A stretch of 64,000 nt of DNA from contig NZ_LT607755.1 of assembly GCF_900090275.1 (NCBI RefSeq), forward strand, positions 372,001 through 436,000. Reading direction: 5' to 3'. Below the pieces are notes generated by a model. That model was not told the DNA's origin, did not search any database, and worked only from the letters and a program-made list of their open reading frames with translations. The position numbers and the translations under genes are program-made. How positions within the stretch are numbered: position 1 is the first letter of the stretch; the number at the start of each line of letters is the position of its first letter. Below are positions 1 through 8,788 of this stretch, piece by piece. The stretch comes from Micromonospora zamorensis. GTDB lineage: Bacteria; Actinomycetota; Actinomycetes; Mycobacteriales; Micromonosporaceae.

Positions 1-60
1 TTCCACTTTTCTCTGACGGCGGAGGAGATGCGCGACATCGACGCGCTCGGCGAGGTCTGA
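1..60 (+). CDS. C-terminal end of an aldo/keto reductase (partial)
   Basis: Frame 1 is open from the first base to the TGA at 58-60 and gives 19 residues, including FSLTAEEMRDIDAL. A C-terminal 'F-L-EEM-IDAL' helix is typical of aldo/keto reductases (NADPH-dependent carbonyl reduction, TIM barrel). The rest of the gene is outside the window, so the family call rests on this tail only. Confidence 0.5.
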   Translation, partial: FHFSLTAEEMRDIDALGEV

Positions 61-186
61 ACCGGCGGTTTTCTTCACTCCGTGACTCGGCAATGAAGGG
101 TATCGACATCGACGTACGTGACGGTATAGCGTCCCGTCATCACGATCGTCGATCCGTTCGTGTCCCCCTGTCGCTGGAGGATCGCC

Positions 187-339
187 ATGGCCCGCACACC
201 GTCCATCCGTCTGCACCGCCGAGGGGTGCTCGGCATCCCCGCCCTGGTTGTCGCCGCACTGACAGTCGTCGCCCGACCCGCCCCGGCCAGCGCCGCGCCG
301 AAGGCCGAGTGCCTCGCCGACCTGCTCCAGGACGCCTGA
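187..339 (+). CDS. Signal-peptide ORF overlapping the amidase gene
   Basis: A 50-residue frame starts at ATG 187, six bases after GGAGG (176-180). It has basic residues with a twin arginine (RLHRRGVLG), a hydrophobic core and an ASA-like cleavage site, then ends LLQDA at TGA 337-339. The stop overlaps the ATG of the amidase as TGATG. This is a complete secretion signal with no protein attached in frame, while the amidase that follows has none. A single -1 shift at the overlap would fuse the two. It may be a leader ORF with coupled translation, a programmed slip, or a frameshift mutation or assembly error. Confidence 0.6.
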   Translation: MARTPSIRLHRRGVLGIPALVVAALTVVARPAPASAAPKAECLADLLQDA

Positions 340-1310
340 TGGCCACCATTCCCTGGCTCGTGGACGTGCTGCGCGGTGCCGGGGTCCAGGTCGTCGTCGA
401 GGGCGACTGGCTCAACCGGATGCGGCCCGGCTCCTTCGACCCGATCGGGGTGCTCTGGCACCACACCGCCGCGACCTCCAGCGCCAGTAACCCGCACCCG
501 GCGCTCGGCATCTGCATCAACGGCCGGTCGGATCTGGCCGGCCCGCTCTGTCAGGCGCTCGTCGACTACAACGGTGTCTTCCACGTCATCTCCGCCGGCC
601 GCTGCAACCACGCCGGGACCAGCGGCGGCAGTGGGCCGATCCCGGCCGGGGACGGCAACACCCTGATGATCGGGTGGGAGATCGACTACAACGGCGTCAA
701 CCAGGAGATGACCGCCGCGCAGTACAACGCGTCGATCGCCGCCACCGCCGCCGTGCTCACCCGGCTGGGCCGGGACAGCAGCTACGCCCGGGGGCACCGG
801 GAGACCAGCACCAGCGGCAAGATCGACCCGTCCTTCATCGACCTGAACGTCATGCGCGCCGACGTGGCGGCGAAGATGTCGGGCGGCGGGAACCCCCCGG
901 CGTGGTCCTCCATCGTGGACAACACCACCTCCGGTCGGTTCACCGCCAGCGCCAACTGGGGTGTGTCGACGTACTCCGGGCAGCGGTACGGCGCCGACTA
1001 CCGCTACGCGGAACCCGTCGCGGCCAGCGACGTCGCCTGGTACAGGTTCAACGTCCCGGCGACGGCCAACTACCGCGTCGATGCGTGGTGGCCGGCGACC
1101 TCCGGCTACAACGGTGCCACCCCGTACGTCGTCTCCACCACGACCGGCAACCGGACGATCATCGTCGACCAGCGGGCCACCGGTGGGCAGTGGCGGTCCC
1201 TCGGCACGTTCACGCTGCCGGCCGGCGACGCCAACCGGGTGGGCGTGAGCCGGTGGAGCAGCGCGACGGGTCTGATTGTCGCCGACGCCGTACGCCTCAC
1301 CCGGGTCTGA
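339..1310 (+). CDS. N-acetylmuramoyl-L-alanine amidase with golvesin-like C-terminal domain
   Basis: 323 residues from ATG 339. Residues about 30-180 form an Amidase_2/PGRP-type domain that cleaves the amide between MurNAc and L-Ala in peptidoglycan; likely zinc ligands are the histidines of LWHHTAA (41-42), CNHAG (91) and RGHRE (153), the last followed by KIDP as in this family. Residues about 188-323 match the golvesin C-terminal-like beta-sandwich (SGRFTAS, WYRFNVPATANYRVDAWWPA, ADAVRLTRV), often found on secreted hydrolases. From this start the protein lacks a signal peptide; the signal is in the overlapping frame just upstream (187-339), implying coupled expression or a frameshift. The enzyme should act outside the cell. 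Confidence 0.8.
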   Translation: MATIPWLVDVLRGAGVQVVVEGDWLNRMRPGSFDPIGVLWHHTAATSSASNPHPALGICINGRSDLAGPLCQALVDYNGVFHVISAGRCNHAGTSGGSGPIPAGDGNTLMIGWEIDYNGVNQEMTAAQYNASIAATAAVLTRLGRDSSYARGHRETSTSGKIDPSFIDLNVMRADVAAKMSGGGNPPAWSSIVDNTTSGRFTASANWGVSTYSGQRYGADYRYAEPVAASDVAWYRFNVPATANYRVDAWWPATSGYNGATPYVVSTTTGNRTIIVDQRATGGQWRSLGTFTLPAGDANRVGVSRWSSATGLIVADAVRLTRV

Positions 1311-1328
1311 CCTCGGCCGCCCGCGCTT

Positions 1329-1403
1329 GATCGACTCGACTTCCCGGAAGTCGGGGTGTCCGGGTGCGAGGACGCCCCGCCTTCCGGGAACTCCGAGTGG
1401 ATC
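1329..1403. repeat. GATC-edged long palindrome
   Basis: Two near-complementary arms (about 1329-1361 and 1370-1403) begin and end with GATC and share the core TTCCCGGAAG plus TCGGGGTGTCC or a one-base variant. The arms could form a long hairpin after the amidase gene, so it may also act as its terminator. The same arm pattern recurs at 56180-56336. Confidence 0.75.
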
Positions 1404-1469
1404 AGAACCGTGCGCCGGATGTCGGTGGATTGATCTAAGATCATCACTCCACCTCAGTAAGGGAGCACA

Positions 1470-2060
1470 GTGATTCGCTTTCGCACCGTCCTGGCCGTCG
1501 GCATCACCGCCGCCGCCACGGTCACGCTGGTCGCCGGCCCGGCGCAGGCCGACACCGTCAACCGGACCGCGCACGCCCACTTCGACGGCGATGGCAGCAT
1601 GTTCGTCGACGTGACCCGGCCAGCGGTCGGCGACACCGTCGTCGACGTCGAGTGGCAGAAGAGCGTCTGCGCCGTCACCGACGGCGTGCGCGGCTGCGAC
1701 AGCGTCTCCCGCCGCGCGTACGACGTGGCGGTCACCCGCTTCTCGTTCTCGCTGACGGGTGCGAACCTCACCGCGACGGTGCCCTATCAGGAGTCTCAGC
1801 AGCACTGCGACTTCGTCGACGGGGACGAGATCTGCGGCGAGCGGCAGGAAAGCACGGGCAGCACCACCCTCAAGGTCACCTGGGTGGCTCTCGATGAGCC
1901 GCTCCGGCGCGAGCGGTGGACGGGTGAGGACGGCAGCGTGCACATCAGCACGTCCGCGTGGACGACCGTCTCCGGCAGCGGGTTCGGCAGCACCTACGAC
2001 GATCCAGCTACCAGCTTCGGCCAACTGTCCCGGACGCGGACCATCCCGCCGGCCGCCTGA
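1470..2060 (+). CDS. Small secreted protein of unknown function
   Basis: 196 residues starting at GTG 1470, with AAGGGAG (1459-1465) five bases upstream. Residues 1-27 are a clear Sec signal (FRTVLAVGITAAATVTLVAG, then AQA|D). The mature part has four cysteines in two close groups (SVCAV, RGCDS; QHCDF, EICGE), which suggests two disulfides, and many beta-strand-like Val/Thr stretches. I recognise no enzyme motif. It converges on the endoglucanase gene with a shared terminator between them. Confidence 0.7.
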   Translation: MIRFRTVLAVGITAAATVTLVAGPAQADTVNRTAHAHFDGDGSMFVDVTRPAVGDTVVDVEWQKSVCAVTDGVRGCDSVSRRAYDVAVTRFSFSLTGANLTATVPYQESQQHCDFVDGDEICGERQESTGSTTLKVTWVALDEPLRRERWTGEDGSVHISTSAWTTVSGSGFGSTYDDPATSFGQLSRTRTIPPAA

Positions 2061-2084
2061 GCAGGTCCGGCACTGACAGACGCC

Positions 2085-2117
2085 GCGGGGGCGTGACCGT
2101 TCAGGTCACGCCCCCGC
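2085..2117. terminator. Bidirectional hairpin terminator
   Basis: A perfect 13-bp stem (2085-2097 with 2105-2117, arm GCGGGGGCGTGAC) with a 7-base loop lies between the convergent stops at 2060 and 2134. There is no T-run, which is usual in actinobacteria. Confidence 0.85.
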
Positions 2118-2133
2118 AGCCTGGTGATGCCCC

Positions 2134-3255
2134 TCAGTTCCTTGAGCAGGTGGCCCCGTTGAGCGAGAAGCTGGTCGGGGACGAGTACGACCCGCTCAGC
2201 GTTCCCTGGTAGCCGAAGCTGGCCGTGCCACCGGGTGCGACGGACCCGTTGTGGCCGGCGTTGCGGGCGGTCACCGTCGACCCGCTCTGGCTCACCGTGG
2301 CGTTCCAGGCGTTGGTCACCTGCTGGCCGCTGGGCAGGCTGTAGGTGAGCGTCCAACCGTTGATCGCGCTGGACCCGGTGTTGGTGATCTGCACGTCGGC
2401 CGTGAAGCCGTTGTTCCACGAGTTCGCGGTGTACTTCACCGCGCAGGCCGCATTGCCCGGCGGCGGGGTGGTCGGCGGCGGGGTGGTGGGGTTGCCGCCG
2501 CCGTTGACGGAGGCCGAGAACGACGTCACGGCCAGGCCGACGCCGCCCTGCCAGGGCTCGAAGCCGGCCTGGATGCTGGTCAGGTACCAGGAGTTGGTGA
2601 TCGCGCCCCGGTTACGGACGTCGTTGATGAAGTCCAGCACGCTGAAGTTCAGGCTGGAGATCGCCGACGGCGCGACGTACGAGATGACGTTGTTGGAGCC
2701 GTTGCTGCCCCGCCAGACCTCCCAGGTCCGACCGGCCAGATTCGTCGTGCCGACCACGGAGCCGATGGGCTGGATCGGGCCCTGCCGGTTGAGCCAGATC
2801 ATGATCTCCATCTGGTTGACCCCGTCCCGCTTGGGTGACGGATCCAGCCAGATGTCGTACGACGCGTTGTAGGTGGCGCCGCTGACGTACCGGTAGGAGA
2901 TGCTGCTGGTGGCACTGCTGATCTGACTCACCTGGATGGGCAGGTTCGTGCCGGGGGAGCAGTTGGTGTAGTGACAACCGAAGAACACCGAGGGGTACGC
3001 AGTCGGTGCGCCGTTGGTGGGGCTGCTGCCGTTGAGGGTGGTGATCTCGAAGCCGCTGCCGGTGACGTTGATGCACTGCTGGGCGGTGGTGCCCCAGCGG
3101 TTGTTCTGCACCACGTACCGGCTCTGGATGACGGTCGAGCCGTACTGTTCGCAGATCTGGGTGTCGGCGGAGGCGTTGCCGCCGAGGGCCACGGCGACGA
3201 GCGAGCTGCCGAGCAGCAGACCGGCGGCGGCCAGGGCTCGAAGTTGACGTTTCAT
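2134..3255 (-). CDS. Secreted GH12 endoglucanase with CBM2
   Basis: 373 residues; the start ATG at 3255 has AAGGAG upstream. Residues 1-30 are a Sec signal peptide. Residues about 31-250 are a glycoside hydrolase family 12 catalytic domain resembling Streptomyces CelB: the nucleophile is Glu150 in NQMEIMIW and the acid/base Glu233 in AGFEPWQGG. A Pro/Thr linker (PTTPPPTTPPP) leads to a carbohydrate-binding module family 2 (about 271-373) with paired terminal cysteines (AACAVKY and ATCSRN). It should cut beta-1,4-glucan outside the cell and bind crystalline cellulose. A CebR-like operator at 3306-3319 suggests induction by cellobiose or cello-oligosaccharides. Confidence 0.93.
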   Translation of the reverse strand: MKRQLRALAAAGLLLGSSLVAVALGGNASADTQICEQYGSTVIQSRYVVQNNRWGTTAQQCINVTGSGFEITTLNGSSPTNGAPTAYPSVFFGCHYTNCSPGTNLPIQVSQISSATSSISYRYVSGATYNASYDIWLDPSPKRDGVNQMEIMIWLNRQGPIQPIGSVVGTTNLAGRTWEVWRGSNGSNNVISYVAPSAISSLNFSVLDFINDVRNRGAITNSWYLTSIQAGFEPWQGGVGLAVTSFSASVNGGGNPTTPPPTTPPPGNAACAVKYTANSWNNGFTADVQITNTGSSAINGWTLTYSLPSGQQVTNAWNATVSQSGSTVTARNAGHNGSVAPGGTASFGYQGTLSGSYSSPTSFSLNGATCSRN

Positions 3256-3305
3256 GACGCTCCTTGACTCGGCGCGTGCCGGGCGCCGGATGTGGTGGGG
3301 CTGTG

Positions 3306-3319
3306 CGGGAGCGCTCCCA
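3306..3319 (-). promoter_or_regulatory. CebR-like operator upstream of the endoglucanase
   Basis: The palindrome CGGGAGCGCTCCCA lies 51 bp upstream of the GH12 start. On the minus strand it reads TGGGAGCGCTCCCG, 13 of 14 bases of the CebR operator TGGGAGCGCTCCCA that represses cellulase genes in Streptomyces until cello-oligosaccharides appear. The rest of the 300-bp gap 3256-3555 should contain this promoter and that of the divergent FAD monooxygenase; no other site stands out. Confidence 0.8.
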
Positions 3320-3555
3320 CGCTCAATGACACATTCACATGTCTGAAACTCATCCGCAACCGCGCGCGTCAAACTGGTGAATTGTGAGGATTGCCACCAC
3401 CCCCCGGACGGCTGTCGCCTGACGGCCAGCTAAGCGACGCGCGCCGCCGACGAGCGCCGCCGAGCCGGCCGATTGGGGCCTGGTGTGGGCGAATAGCTCC
3501 GAGTAGCGTGTTGCCTCCAACGCGTTCCGCTCCCCCTCCGGAGGCGTACACCACC

Positions 3556-4662
3556 ATGGGTGGCTCCCCCCTGCGCATCCTCGTCGTCGGCGCGGGCATC
3601 GCCGGTCTGGCCGTGGCCCGGGCACTGCGCCTGGCGGGCTTCCGGCCGGACGTCACCGACAGGCTGCCGCCCGGGGAGTCCACCGAGACCGGCCTCTACC
3701 TGCCCGGCAACGCCGCCCGCGCACTGCACCGGCTCGATCTGCACGACCCGGTCCGTCCACTCGGGCAGGTGATCCACCGGCAGCACTTCTTCGATGCCGC
3801 TGGTGCGAAGCTCTGCGACGTCGACCTCGACACCCTCTGGGCCGGCGTCGGCGAATGCCGGGCGCTGCCCCGGGCGGACCTGCACCGGGTGCTGCTCAGC
3901 GGCGCCGGCGGCGCCGTCCGCCACGGGGCCGAGGTGCGCACCCTGGACCTGCTCCCGGGCGCCGTCGGCGTCACCTTCACCGACGGCACCACCACCGAGT
4001 ACGACCTGGTCATCGGCGCCGACGGGCCGCGCTCCTCGGTGCGGGCCCTCGCCGCGCTCGGTGGGCCGCCGCGCCCCGTCGGGCAGGTGGTCTACCGGGC
4101 CGTGCTCCGCGACGGCCCGCCGGTCGCCGAGTGGACCGCCCTGCTCGGCCAGCGCTCCGGGTTCCTGATGGTGCCGATCGGTGCCGGGCGACTGCACCTG
4201 TACGCCGACGAGGCCGGCACCGAGGAGCCGGCCGAGCCACTGGCCCGGCTGCGCGAACTCTTCGCCGACTACCGCGGCCCGGTGCCCGAGGTGTTGGCGG
4301 CGCTCGACGAGGTGCACGTCGGGATCACTGACGAGGTGGAGCTGGGCCGCTGGTACCGGGGTCGCGTCCTGCTGATCGGTGACGCCGCGCACGCCACCGC
4401 GCCGACCCTGTCGCAGGGCGCGGCGATGGCACTGGAGGACGCCGTGGTGCTGGCCGAGTCGCTGCGTGCCGCCGGCAGCGTGGACGCGGCCCTGGTCGCG
4501 TACGAGAGTCGTCGCCGGCCGCGTACGCGCTGGGTGCGCGACCGGACCCGGGACCGCAACCGCACCAGGGACGTGCCGCCGGCGCTGCGCGACCCCCTGC
4601 TGCGCGGACGCGGCGGCCGCATCTTCGGGGAGCACTACCGGCTCTTGCTCGGCCCGCTGTAG
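3556..4662 (+). CDS. FAD-dependent monooxygenase (PHBH-like)
   Basis: 368 residues. ATG 3556 has GGAGG at 3540-3544 and begins just before the FAD-binding fold. Motifs in order: GAGIAG (12-17, dinucleotide binding), GADGPRSSVR (DG motif) and GDAAHATAPTLSQGAAMALEDA (GD motif, FAD ribityl contact). These define the flavoprotein hydroxylases of the para-hydroxybenzoate hydroxylase/UbiH type, which use NAD(P)H and O2 to hydroxylate an organic substrate. The substrate cannot be read from sequence and no pathway genes adjoin. It is divergent from the endoglucanase and followed by ctaD after 130 bp. Confidence 0.85.
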   Translation: MGGSPLRILVVGAGIAGLAVARALRLAGFRPDVTDRLPPGESTETGLYLPGNAARALHRLDLHDPVRPLGQVIHRQHFFDAAGAKLCDVDLDTLWAGVGECRALPRADLHRVLLSGAGGAVRHGAEVRTLDLLPGAVGVTFTDGTTTEYDLVIGADGPRSSVRALAALGGPPRPVGQVVYRAVLRDGPPVAEWTALLGQRSGFLMVPIGAGRLHLYADEAGTEEPAEPLARLRELFADYRGPVPEVLAALDEVHVGITDEVELGRWYRGRVLLIGDAAHATAPTLSQGAAMALEDAVVLAESLRAAGSVDAALVAYESRRRPRTRWVRDRTRDRNRTRDVPPALRDPLLRGRGGRIFGEHYRLLLGPL

Positions 4663-4792
4663 GCCCGTAGTAGATCGTGTCACGCCACCCCACGCGGCGC
4701 TGCGACCTGCCGGGGACTATCCTCCTTGCGGATGACGGCCCGCCGATAACCAGCGTGTGCCGAGCGGGACAACCGAGAACCGGAGGCCACTC

Positions 4793-6553
4793 GTGACCAC
4801 CGTCGCACCCAAGCCGGTCGTGACCCGGCCCTGGCCGGTCCGGGAGCCGGTCAAGGGGTCGGCCATCGCGCGGCTGCTGCGAACCACGGACGCGAAGCAA
4901 ATCGGGATCATGTATATGGTCACCGCGTTCGCGTTCTTCATGATCGGCGGCCTGATGGCCCTGATCATGCGGGCTGAGCTGGCCCGACCCGGGCTGCAGT
5001 TCCTGTCGCCCGAGCAGTACAACCAGCTCTTCACGATGCACGGCACGATCATGTTGCTGTTCTTCGCGACGCCGATCGTGTTCGCGTTCGCGAACTACAT
5101 CGTGCCGATCCAGATCGGCGCACCCGACGTCTCCTTCCCCCGACTCAACAGCTTCGCCTACTGGCTGTTCCTGTTCGGCGGCACGATGGCGACGGCCGGT
5201 TTCATCACCCCGGGTGGTGCCGCTGACTTCGGCTGGTTCGCGTACGCGCCGCTGAGCAGCGTCGAGCACTCGCCCGGCGTCGGGGCCAACATGTGGGTCA
5301 TGGGTCTGGCCATCTCCGGCCTGGGCACCATCCTCGGCGCGGTGAACATGATCACCACGGTCCTGACCCTGCGCGCGCCCGGCATGACCATGTTCCGGAT
5401 GCCGATCTTCACGTGGAACATCCTGGTCACCAGCCTCCTGGTGATCCTGGTCTTCCCGCTGCTGGCCGCTGCGCTGTTCGCGCTCGCCGCGGACCGCATC
5501 CTCGGCGCCCACGTGTACGACCCCGCAACCGGCGGGCCGATGCTCTGGCAGCACCTGTTCTGGTTCTTCGGCCACCCCGAGGTCTACATCGTCGCGCTGC
5601 CGTTCTTCGGCATCATCAGCGAGGTCATCCCGGTCTTCTCCCGCAAGCCGATCTTCGGCTACAAGGGTCTGGTCGCCGCGACCGTCGCGATCGCCGCGCT
5701 CTCGATGAGCGTCTGGGCGCACCACATGTTCGCCACCGGTCAGGTGCTGCTGCCGTTCTTCAGCTTCCTGAGCTACCTGATCGCCGTGCCGACCGGTATG
5801 AAGTTCTTCAACTGGATCGGCACCATGTGGCGGGGCCAGATCAGCTTCGAGACGCCCATGCTCTGGGCGGTCGGCTTCCTGGTCACCTTCCTCTTCGGTG
5901 GTCTCACCGGTGTGCTGCTGGCCAGCCCGCCGATCGACTTCCACGTGTCGGACTCGTACTTCGTGGTGGCGCACTTCCACTACGTGCTCTTCGGCACGAT
6001 CGTGTTCGCGGTGTTCGCCGGCATCTACTTCTGGTTCCCGAAGATGTTCGGCCGGATGCTCGACGAGCGGCTGGGCAAGATTCACTTCTGGCTCACCATG
6101 ATCGGCTTCCACACCACGTTCCTGGTGCAGCACTGGCTCGGCAACGAGGGCATGCCCCGTCGGTACGCCGACTACCTGCCCAGCGACGGCTTCACCACGC
6201 TGAACATGATCTCCACGATCGGTGCGTTCATCACCGGTATCTCCACGCTGCCCTTCATCTACAACTGCTGGAAGTCGTACAAGACCGGCCCGGTGGTCGA
6301 GGTGAACGACCCCTGGGGTCACGGCAACTCGCTGGAGTGGGCGACCAGCAGCCCGCCGCCGCTGCGCAACTTCGACCGGATGCCCCGCATCCGTTCCGAG
6401 CGGCCGGCGTTCGACGAGAAGTTCCCGGAACTGGCCGCTGGCGGCCAGAGCCTGGCCGGCCCGCCGGAGGGCGGCTCCAAGCCGCTCACCAGTGAGTCGG
6501 ACGGCGGTGCCAGCTACCGCGAGGACACCGGCAGCGACATCGACCGGCACTGA
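4793..6553 (+). CDS. ctaD: Cytochrome c oxidase subunit I
   Basis: 586 residues from GTG 4793, six bases after CGGAGG (4781-4786); an earlier in-frame GTG at 4757 lacks a ribosome site. It is the catalytic, membrane-embedded subunit of aa3 oxidase, reducing O2 to water and pumping protons. Ligands are all present: His83 (MHGTIM) and His396 for low-spin heme a, His394 for heme a3 (HFHYVLF), His261 with Tyr265 (HPEVY) and His310-His311 (WAHHMF) for CuB. About twelve membrane helices are visible, and the cytoplasmic tail is hydrophilic. No ctaC, ctaE or qcr genes adjoin, so it is either a separated ctaD, as in mycobacteria, or a second copy. Confidence 0.96.
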   Translation: MTTVAPKPVVTRPWPVREPVKGSAIARLLRTTDAKQIGIMYMVTAFAFFMIGGLMALIMRAELARPGLQFLSPEQYNQLFTMHGTIMLLFFATPIVFAFANYIVPIQIGAPDVSFPRLNSFAYWLFLFGGTMATAGFITPGGAADFGWFAYAPLSSVEHSPGVGANMWVMGLAISGLGTILGAVNMITTVLTLRAPGMTMFRMPIFTWNILVTSLLVILVFPLLAAALFALAADRILGAHVYDPATGGPMLWQHLFWFFGHPEVYIVALPFFGIISEVIPVFSRKPIFGYKGLVAATVAIAALSMSVWAHHMFATGQVLLPFFSFLSYLIAVPTGMKFFNWIGTMWRGQISFETPMLWAVGFLVTFLFGGLTGVLLASPPIDFHVSDSYFVVAHFHYVLFGTIVFAVFAGIYFWFPKMFGRMLDERLGKIHFWLTMIGFHTTFLVQHWLGNEGMPRRYADYLPSDGFTTLNMISTIGAFITGISTLPFIYNCWKSYKTGPVVEVNDPWGHGNSLEWATSSPPPLRNFDRMPRIRSERPAFDEKFPELAAGGQSLAGPPEGGSKPLTSESDGGASYREDTGSDIDRH

Positions 6554-6570
6554 CGCTCAACCCAGCTGTA

Positions 6571-6614
6571 CGACGGGCGCCGCCCCCCGGGACCACCGGG
6601 AGCGGCGCCCGTCG
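6571..6614 (+). terminator. Terminator after ctaD
   Basis: A perfect 13-bp stem (6571-6583 with 6602-6614, arm CGACGGGCGCCGC) begins 17 bases after the ctaD stop. No T-run. Confidence 0.85.
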
Positions 6615-6737
6615 CCATGTCCGAACAGGCCTGCCCAGACCTGGCCTGCCTGGTCGTACCTGGCGTGTCCGGCCTGGCCTGGCTGATCGGGCCGTTTTGG
6701 CAGCGGGCATCTCCAGGCCCCCGCAGGTGCTGAAGAG

Positions 6738-6779
6738 CGCTATACCTCTGGGGCATATTTATGACTCAGAGGTATAGCG
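6738..6779. repeat. AT-rich perfect inverted repeat
   Basis: Arms of 13 bp (CGCTATACCTCTG at 6738-6750 and its exact complement at 6767-6779) surround a 16-base AT-rich spacer containing CATATTTATGA. It is far richer in A+T than its surroundings and lies between ctaD and the convergent MFS gene. It could be a terminator, a regulator site or a dispersed element. The rest of the 6554-6866 gap holds the ctaD terminator and a GC-rich stretch of CCTGGCC-like repeats, with no gene. Confidence 0.7.
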
Positions 6780-6866
6780 GGCAGCAGCATGGGTGCCACC
6801 AGCGGTCCGCCAGTGGCAGTTGATCGGGCGCAGCTCACCGCTGCGGCCGCGGTGTGGGTGCAGCCG

Positions 6867-8093
6867 TCAGCGGGCGGTGGGGGCGAGGTCGGCCTCGACG
6901 GGCTGCGCGGGGTTGGCCGCGTCAGCGGTGCGGCGGCGGCGTAGCTCGATCGGGAGTACCACGAGGGTGACCAGCGCGCCGAGCGCTCCGGTGACCACGA
7001 AGCCCCAGAGTGGCGAGCTGGCATCGATCACCGCGCCGGCGAGCGGCGCGCCGATCGCGATGCCGACGGTGACCGCCGACCCGTGCAGGCCCATCGCCTC
7101 ACCGCGTACCTCGGCTGGGACCAGGCGGCTGACCGCGTCGGAGCCGGCCGCGATGGTCGGCGCGCAGAGCGCGCCGGCCGGGATCAGCGCCAGGCACAGC
7201 AGCCACCAGTGCGCACCGCCCAGCCCGACCGGGATGGTGCACAGGGCGAGTGCGGCGGTCAGCGCCAACGGGGAGAACGAGCGGTTCACGGCTCCGTAGG
7301 CGAACCCGCCGAACAGCGAGGCGACCGCCCAGATGGCCAGCACCGCGCCGGTCCAGCCGACCTCGCCGCTGGCGCGCAGCACGGCGACCACCGCCACGTC
7401 GGTGCCGCCGAGCACCAGGGTCGCGGCGGCGCTGAGCGCCAGCACGGCGAGCAGTCGGGGGGTCAGCCACTCCCGGCGAGGCACCCGCCGCGGTGGGCCG
7501 CTGGGCTCGGCGGCTCCCCGGATCGGTGGGTTGACCACCCACAGGGCGATCCCGGCGGCGACGATGCCGCCGCCGACCAGGTACATGGTGGTCTGCGCGG
7601 AGATCGCGGTGACCAGGGCCACCGCAAGCGCCGGCCCGATCATGAAGGACAGCTCGACCGACATGGAGTCCAGCGCGTACGCCGGGCGGCGCTGCGCCTC
7701 CGGGACCAGCGCGGCGATGGACTGACGGACCACGGAGAAGATGGGCAGGGCCAGGGAGCCGGCCACGAAGGCGGCCGGCAGCAGCAGGGGGTACGGCAGC
7801 GTGGGCGCGGTGGACCAGAAGATCGCCTCGGCGGTGCCGGTGACCACCAGGACCGGGCGCAGGCCGCGACGGTCCACCAGTCGGCCGAGCAGCGGCCCAC
7901 CGATCGCCGCGCCCACGGTGACGGCCGCGCCCACCAGACCGGCGGCCCCGTAACCGCGATCAAGATCGAACACCACGTGGAAGGTCAGCGTCACCCCGGT
8001 CGCGGTGAGCGGGATGCGGGCAAGGACGGCGACCAGCAGCAGCGACCGCAGGCCGGGCAGGGCGAGCGCTTGCCGGTAAGGCTTCATGTTCAC
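6867..8093 (-). CDS. MFS transporter
   Basis: About 408 residues with twelve predicted membrane helices. The loop 'GRLVDRRGLRP' between helices 2 and 3 is the MFS signature (GRLxDRxGxRR). I chose GTG 8093 because CCTCC at 8105-8109 (GGAGG on the minus strand) lies 11 bases upstream; an in-frame ATG at 8117 is possible but has no ribosome site. The C-terminal tail is basic then acidic and cytoplasmic. It follows pncA by 64 bp on the same strand, so it may move nicotinamide, nicotinate or a related compound, but that is only context; drug efflux is equally likely from sequence. Confidence 0.82.
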   Translation of the reverse strand: MNMKPYRQALALPGLRSLLLVAVLARIPLTATGVTLTFHVVFDLDRGYGAAGLVGAAVTVGAAIGGPLLGRLVDRRGLRPVLVVTGTAEAIFWSTAPTLPYPLLLPAAFVAGSLALPIFSVVRQSIAALVPEAQRRPAYALDSMSVELSFMIGPALAVALVTAISAQTTMYLVGGGIVAAGIALWVVNPPIRGAAEPSGPPRRVPRREWLTPRLLAVLALSAAATLVLGGTDVAVVAVLRASGEVGWTGAVLAIWAVASLFGGFAYGAVNRSFSPLALTAALALCTIPVGLGGAHWWLLCLALIPAGALCAPTIAAGSDAVSRLVPAEVRGEAMGLHGSAVTVGIAIGAPLAGAVIDASSPLWGFVVTGALGALVTLVVLPIELRRRRTADAANPAQPVEADLAPTAR

Positions 8094-8157
8094 GTGGGTC
8101 CGTACCTCCGGCGACATCCTCGACCGGAGGCGGCCCGATGGCCAACCAATTACGCCC

Positions 8158-8739
8158 TCATGCGGCCCTGATCACAGGCTCGCCGTGCAGGGTCACCCCG
8201 GCACCGTCCATCGCGCGCAGCGCCACGTCGGTGGTCGCCGGAGCGACGGCGGCGGTCAACTCGAGCAGCACGGTGGTGGCGAAGCCCTCCCGGGCGGCGT
8301 CCAGCGCGGTCGCCCGGACGCAGTGGTCGGTCGCGATGCCGACAACGTCGACCTGATCGACGTCGTGCCGGCGCAGCCAGTCGGCCAGGCACTCGCCGTC
8401 GTCGGCGTGCCCCTCGAAACCGGAGTACGCCGCCGCGTGCTCACCCTTGTGGAAGATCGCCTCGACCCGGCCGGTGTCCAGCTCGGGGTGGAACTCGGAG
8501 CCGCTGGTGCCGACCACACAGTGCCGGGGCCAGGACTCCACGAAGTCCGGCGGATCGCCGAAGTGCGCACCCGGGTCGACGTGGTAGTCCTTGGTGGCGA
8601 CCACGTGGGACCACCGGTCCGGCTCGGAGGCCAGCAGCCGGGAGATGCCCGAGGCCACCCCCGCGCCGCCCGCGACGGCCAGTGAGCCGCCCTCGCAGAA
8701 GTCGTTCTGCACGTCCACGATGATCAGAGCGTTGGCCAT
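8158..8739 (-). CDS. pncA: Nicotinamidase
   Basis: 193 residues, normal length. It deaminates nicotinamide to nicotinate in NAD salvage. The isochorismatase-like fold carries the full catalytic triad Asp9 (IIVDVQNDF), Lys98 (FHKGE) and Cys140 (TDHCVRATALDA), plus the metal-site residues Asp51, His53 and His59 (KDYHVDPGAHF) and His73. The cis-peptide region GIATDHCV is intact. It starts 49 bp after pncB on the same strand, so the two enzymes give nicotinamide to nicotinate to nicotinate mononucleotide. The same protein family activates pyrazinamide in mycobacteria. Confidence 0.95.
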   Translation of the reverse strand: MANALIIVDVQNDFCEGGSLAVAGGAGVASGISRLLASEPDRWSHVVATKDYHVDPGAHFGDPPDFVESWPRHCVVGTSGSEFHPELDTGRVEAIFHKGEHAAAYSGFEGHADDGECLADWLRRHDVDQVDVVGIATDHCVRATALDAAREGFATTVLLELTAAVAPATTDVALRAMDGAGVTLHGEPVIRAA

Positions 8740-8788
8740 TCGGGGGTTCCTCTCGTGATCCGGCCTGCGCGGGCGATCTGGGTCGAGG

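Noticed and set aside
75..2024. A 649-residue open frame on the minus strand covering the amidase and the exported protein
   Set aside because: Long open antisense frames are common in GC-rich DNA. The product is Arg/Gly/Pro-rich with no domain, and the plus strand carries real domains and ribosome sites.
4325..6550. A 741-residue minus-strand frame opposite ctaD
   Set aside because: A shadow of the ctaD reading frame; low-complexity Glu/His/Arg/Gly product and no start signal.
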